Assembly (NCBI GenBank): GCA_038234045.1
Contig: JBBSUX010000187.1
Coordinates: 1-7,010 of the forward strand
Source of the DNA: JBBSUX01 sp038234045
GTDB taxonomy: Bacteria > Pseudomonadota > Gammaproteobacteria > Burkholderiales > Burkholderiaceae_C
Direction of reading: 5' to 3'
Length of the DNA stretch: 7,010 nt
In this document: in pieces, positions 5,620 to 7,010 of the stretch
Layout: each line of letters starts with the position of its first letter
Position numbering within the stretch: the stretch's first letter is position 1
The notes under the pieces: generated by a model
What the model saw: only the letters and a program-made list of their open reading frames with translations
Databases searched by the model: none
What the model was told of the DNA's origin: nothing
Made by a program: the position numbers and the translations under genes

Positions 5620-7010
5620 TGAAACGCACCATCGCCACTCTGGCCTCACTGTCTGCACTCGGGGCGCTTGTCGCTTGTGCGCATCTTCCTGCCACTGGCC
5701 CGGCACCGCAATCGATCACTTCGAGCGTCACATCAGCAGCGCCTTCGGCAAAAACCTCAGCATCACCGGCAACGCTTTCGACCTCTGCCGGCGGGAAGCA
5801 GGCGTCATCCGCAGCTTCGGAGTTCAAGCTCGCCAACGGCATGACGCTGATCGTCAAGGTCGACAGGCGCTCCCCGACTGCCGTGCACATGGTGTGGGTG
5901 CGCGCCGGTGCGATGGACGAGGTGGACGGCACCAGCGGTATCGCCCACATGCTCGAACACATGATGTTCAAGGGCACGCCTACCGTGCCTGCGGGTGAAT
6001 TTTCGCGTCGTGTGGCAGCGCTGGGTGGCCGTGAAAACGCGTTCACCAATCGCGACTACACCGGCTATTACCAGCAGATTCCGGCCGATCGTCTGGGCGA
6101 TGTGATGCGGCTCGAATCGGACCGTTTCGCTCATATCCAGTTCGACGAGAGCGAGTTCCAGAAGGAGCGCCAGGTCGTTACTGAAGAGCGCCGCATGCGT
6201 ACAGAAGAAAATCCGCGCGCATTGATGCGCGAGCGGATGAATGCGATTGAGTTTCTGGCCTCTCCTTACCGCCGTCCGGTGATCGGCTGGCCTTCGGATA
6301 TTGCCGAATACACAGCCGACGATGTGCGCGCCTTTCACGATCGCTGGTATGTGCCAGCGAACGCCGTGGTGGTGGCGGGCGATGTCGATCCGCAAAATGT
6401 GTTGAAGCTGGCCCAAGAAACCTACGGGCGCATTCCTGCCCGAGCGGTGCCGGTTCGCAAATCGCGCGCCGAACCGATGCAAAAGGGAATGCGCCGCTTC
6501 GATTTCAAGGCGCCCGCAGATCAAGCCTATGTGGCGCTCAGCTTCAAGGTTCCAGGTCTTGATTCGCTTGACCCGGCTCAGGCGCGGCCACAGGATGACC
6601 AAGCACTGGCGCTGACGGTGCTGGCTGCAGTGCTCGACGGCTACGGCGGCGCCCGTCTTTCCCGGTCCCTTGCGCAGGGTGCGGGGCGCGTTGCCGACGC
6701 TGTCGGTGCCGACCACACGTTGATCGCGCGCGGCCCCAAAGTCTTCAGTCTGTCGGGCGTACCGGCTAAGGGGCACACCGCTGCAGAGGTCGAGGCTGCC
6801 TTGCGTGAAGCAGTCGCCCGAATCGCCCGGGAAGGCGTGGGAGAGGCGGAATTGAGGCGAGTGAAAACGCAGTGGCGCGCCAGCGAGGTGTACAAGCGCG
6901 ATTCCACGTTCGGCCAGGCCCAGGAACTCGGCAGCAACTGGGTGGAAGGACTGCCGCTCGATGCGTCGGAAGAGATCCTGCGCCGGCTCGAACAAGTCAC
7001 CTCAGCGCAG
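5619..7010 (+). CDS. M16 family zinc metallopeptidase, predicted lipoprotein (3' end outside window)
   Basis: 464 residues are present and the frame is open to the last base. The N-terminus MKRT plus a hydrophobic stretch ends in the lipobox LVAC (C20), so the mature protein is probably lipid-anchored in the cell envelope. Residues 21-67 are a Ser/Ala/Thr/Pro-rich linker. The peptidase M16 domain begins at about 68 and carries the inverted zinc motif HMLEH (H110, E113 catalytic, H114) with the third ligand expected at E190 in VVTEERR. The GGRENAFTNRDYTGYYQ segment (136-152) is typical. A second M16 domain starts at about 240 (YTADDVRAFHDRWYVPANAVVVVAGD) and continues to the window edge. Active-site residues are intact, so this is a catalytic rather than a dead subunit. 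The start is fixed by GGAGG 5 nt upstream of ATG 5619. It is divergent from ftsY. Related genes often come in pairs, so a second M16 gene may follow. Substrate unknown. Confidence 0.93.
   Translation, partial: MKRTIATLASLSALGALVACAHLPATGPAPQSITSSVTSAAPSAKTSASPATLSTSAGGKQASSAASEFKLANGMTLIVKVDRRSPTAVHMVWVRAGAMDEVDGTSGIAHMLEHMMFKGTPTVPAGEFSRRVAALGGRENAFTNRDYTGYYQQIPADRLGDVMRLESDRFAHIQFDESEFQKERQVVTEERRMRTEENPRALMRERMNAIEFLASPYRRPVIGWPSDIAEYTADDVRAFHDRWYVPANAVVVAGDVDPQNVLKLAQETYGRIPARAVPVRKSRAEPMQKGMRRFDFKAPADQAYVALSFKVPGLDSLDPAQARPQDDQALALTVLAAVLDGYGGARLSRSLAQGAGRVADAVGADHTLIARGPKVFSLSGVPAKGHTAAEVEAALREAVARIAREGVGEAELRRVKTQWRASEVYKRDSTFGQAQELGSNWVEGLPLDASEEILRRLEQVTSAQ

Noticed and set aside
5213..6049. 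278-codon minus-strand ORF across the ftsY/M16 junction
   Set aside because: It overlaps both real genes in the wrong frame, has no domain and has no ribosome binding site.
5805..6995. 396-codon minus-strand ORF antisense to the M16 gene
   Set aside because: The plus strand encodes a clear M16 peptidase with HMLEH; the antisense frame (His/Arg-rich) is a composition shadow.

Overview
The window looks like a chromosomal core region of a betaproteobacterium, most likely order Burkholderiales. The protein styles (a heme O synthase with the NCLVEKGID...RRTAWR signature, the RpoH and FtsY sequences), the high GC and the gene order all suggest this. I associate this order with the Alcaligenaceae/Bordetella side, but that rests on memory and was not checked. 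I see no insertion sequence, integrase, CRISPR array, tRNA or rRNA.

Layout: (1) 2-2523, plus strand: the end of a cytochrome c oxidase assembly operon. It holds the 3' part of heme A synthase (ctaA), heme O synthase (ctaB/cyoE, 4-bp ATGA overlap) and an SCO1/SenC copper-delivery lipoprotein. Together they make heme O and heme A and help metallate the CuA site. (2) 2524-2717: a convergent gap with an AT-rich stretch and a strong intrinsic terminator (2644-2682). (3) 2718-3656, minus strand: the heat-shock sigma factor rpoH. (4) 3657-3981: the rpoH leader and promoter region. It contains a perfect CIRCE operator (3692-3718), 35 bp upstream of the rpoH start codon and preceding a good Shine-Dalgarno sequence. 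(5) 3982-5589, minus strand: ftsY, the SRP receptor GTPase, with a long Ala/Pro-rich N-terminal region. (6) A divergent gap of only 29 bp, largely filled by a perfect 18-bp inverted repeat that overlaps the ribosome binding site and start of the next gene. (7) 5619-7010, plus strand: the 5' part of an M16 zinc metallopeptidase lipoprotein, running off the window.

Most notable point: the canonical HrcA operator sits directly in front of rpoH. This implies that the repressor-based heat-shock circuit (HrcA/CIRCE) controls the activator-based one (sigma-32). A sigma-E-like promoter can be drawn with its -10 inside the CIRCE spacer. The second most notable point is the symmetrical element in the very tight ftsY/M16 divergent junction. 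I found no wholly undescribed system; the rest is conserved housekeeping content.
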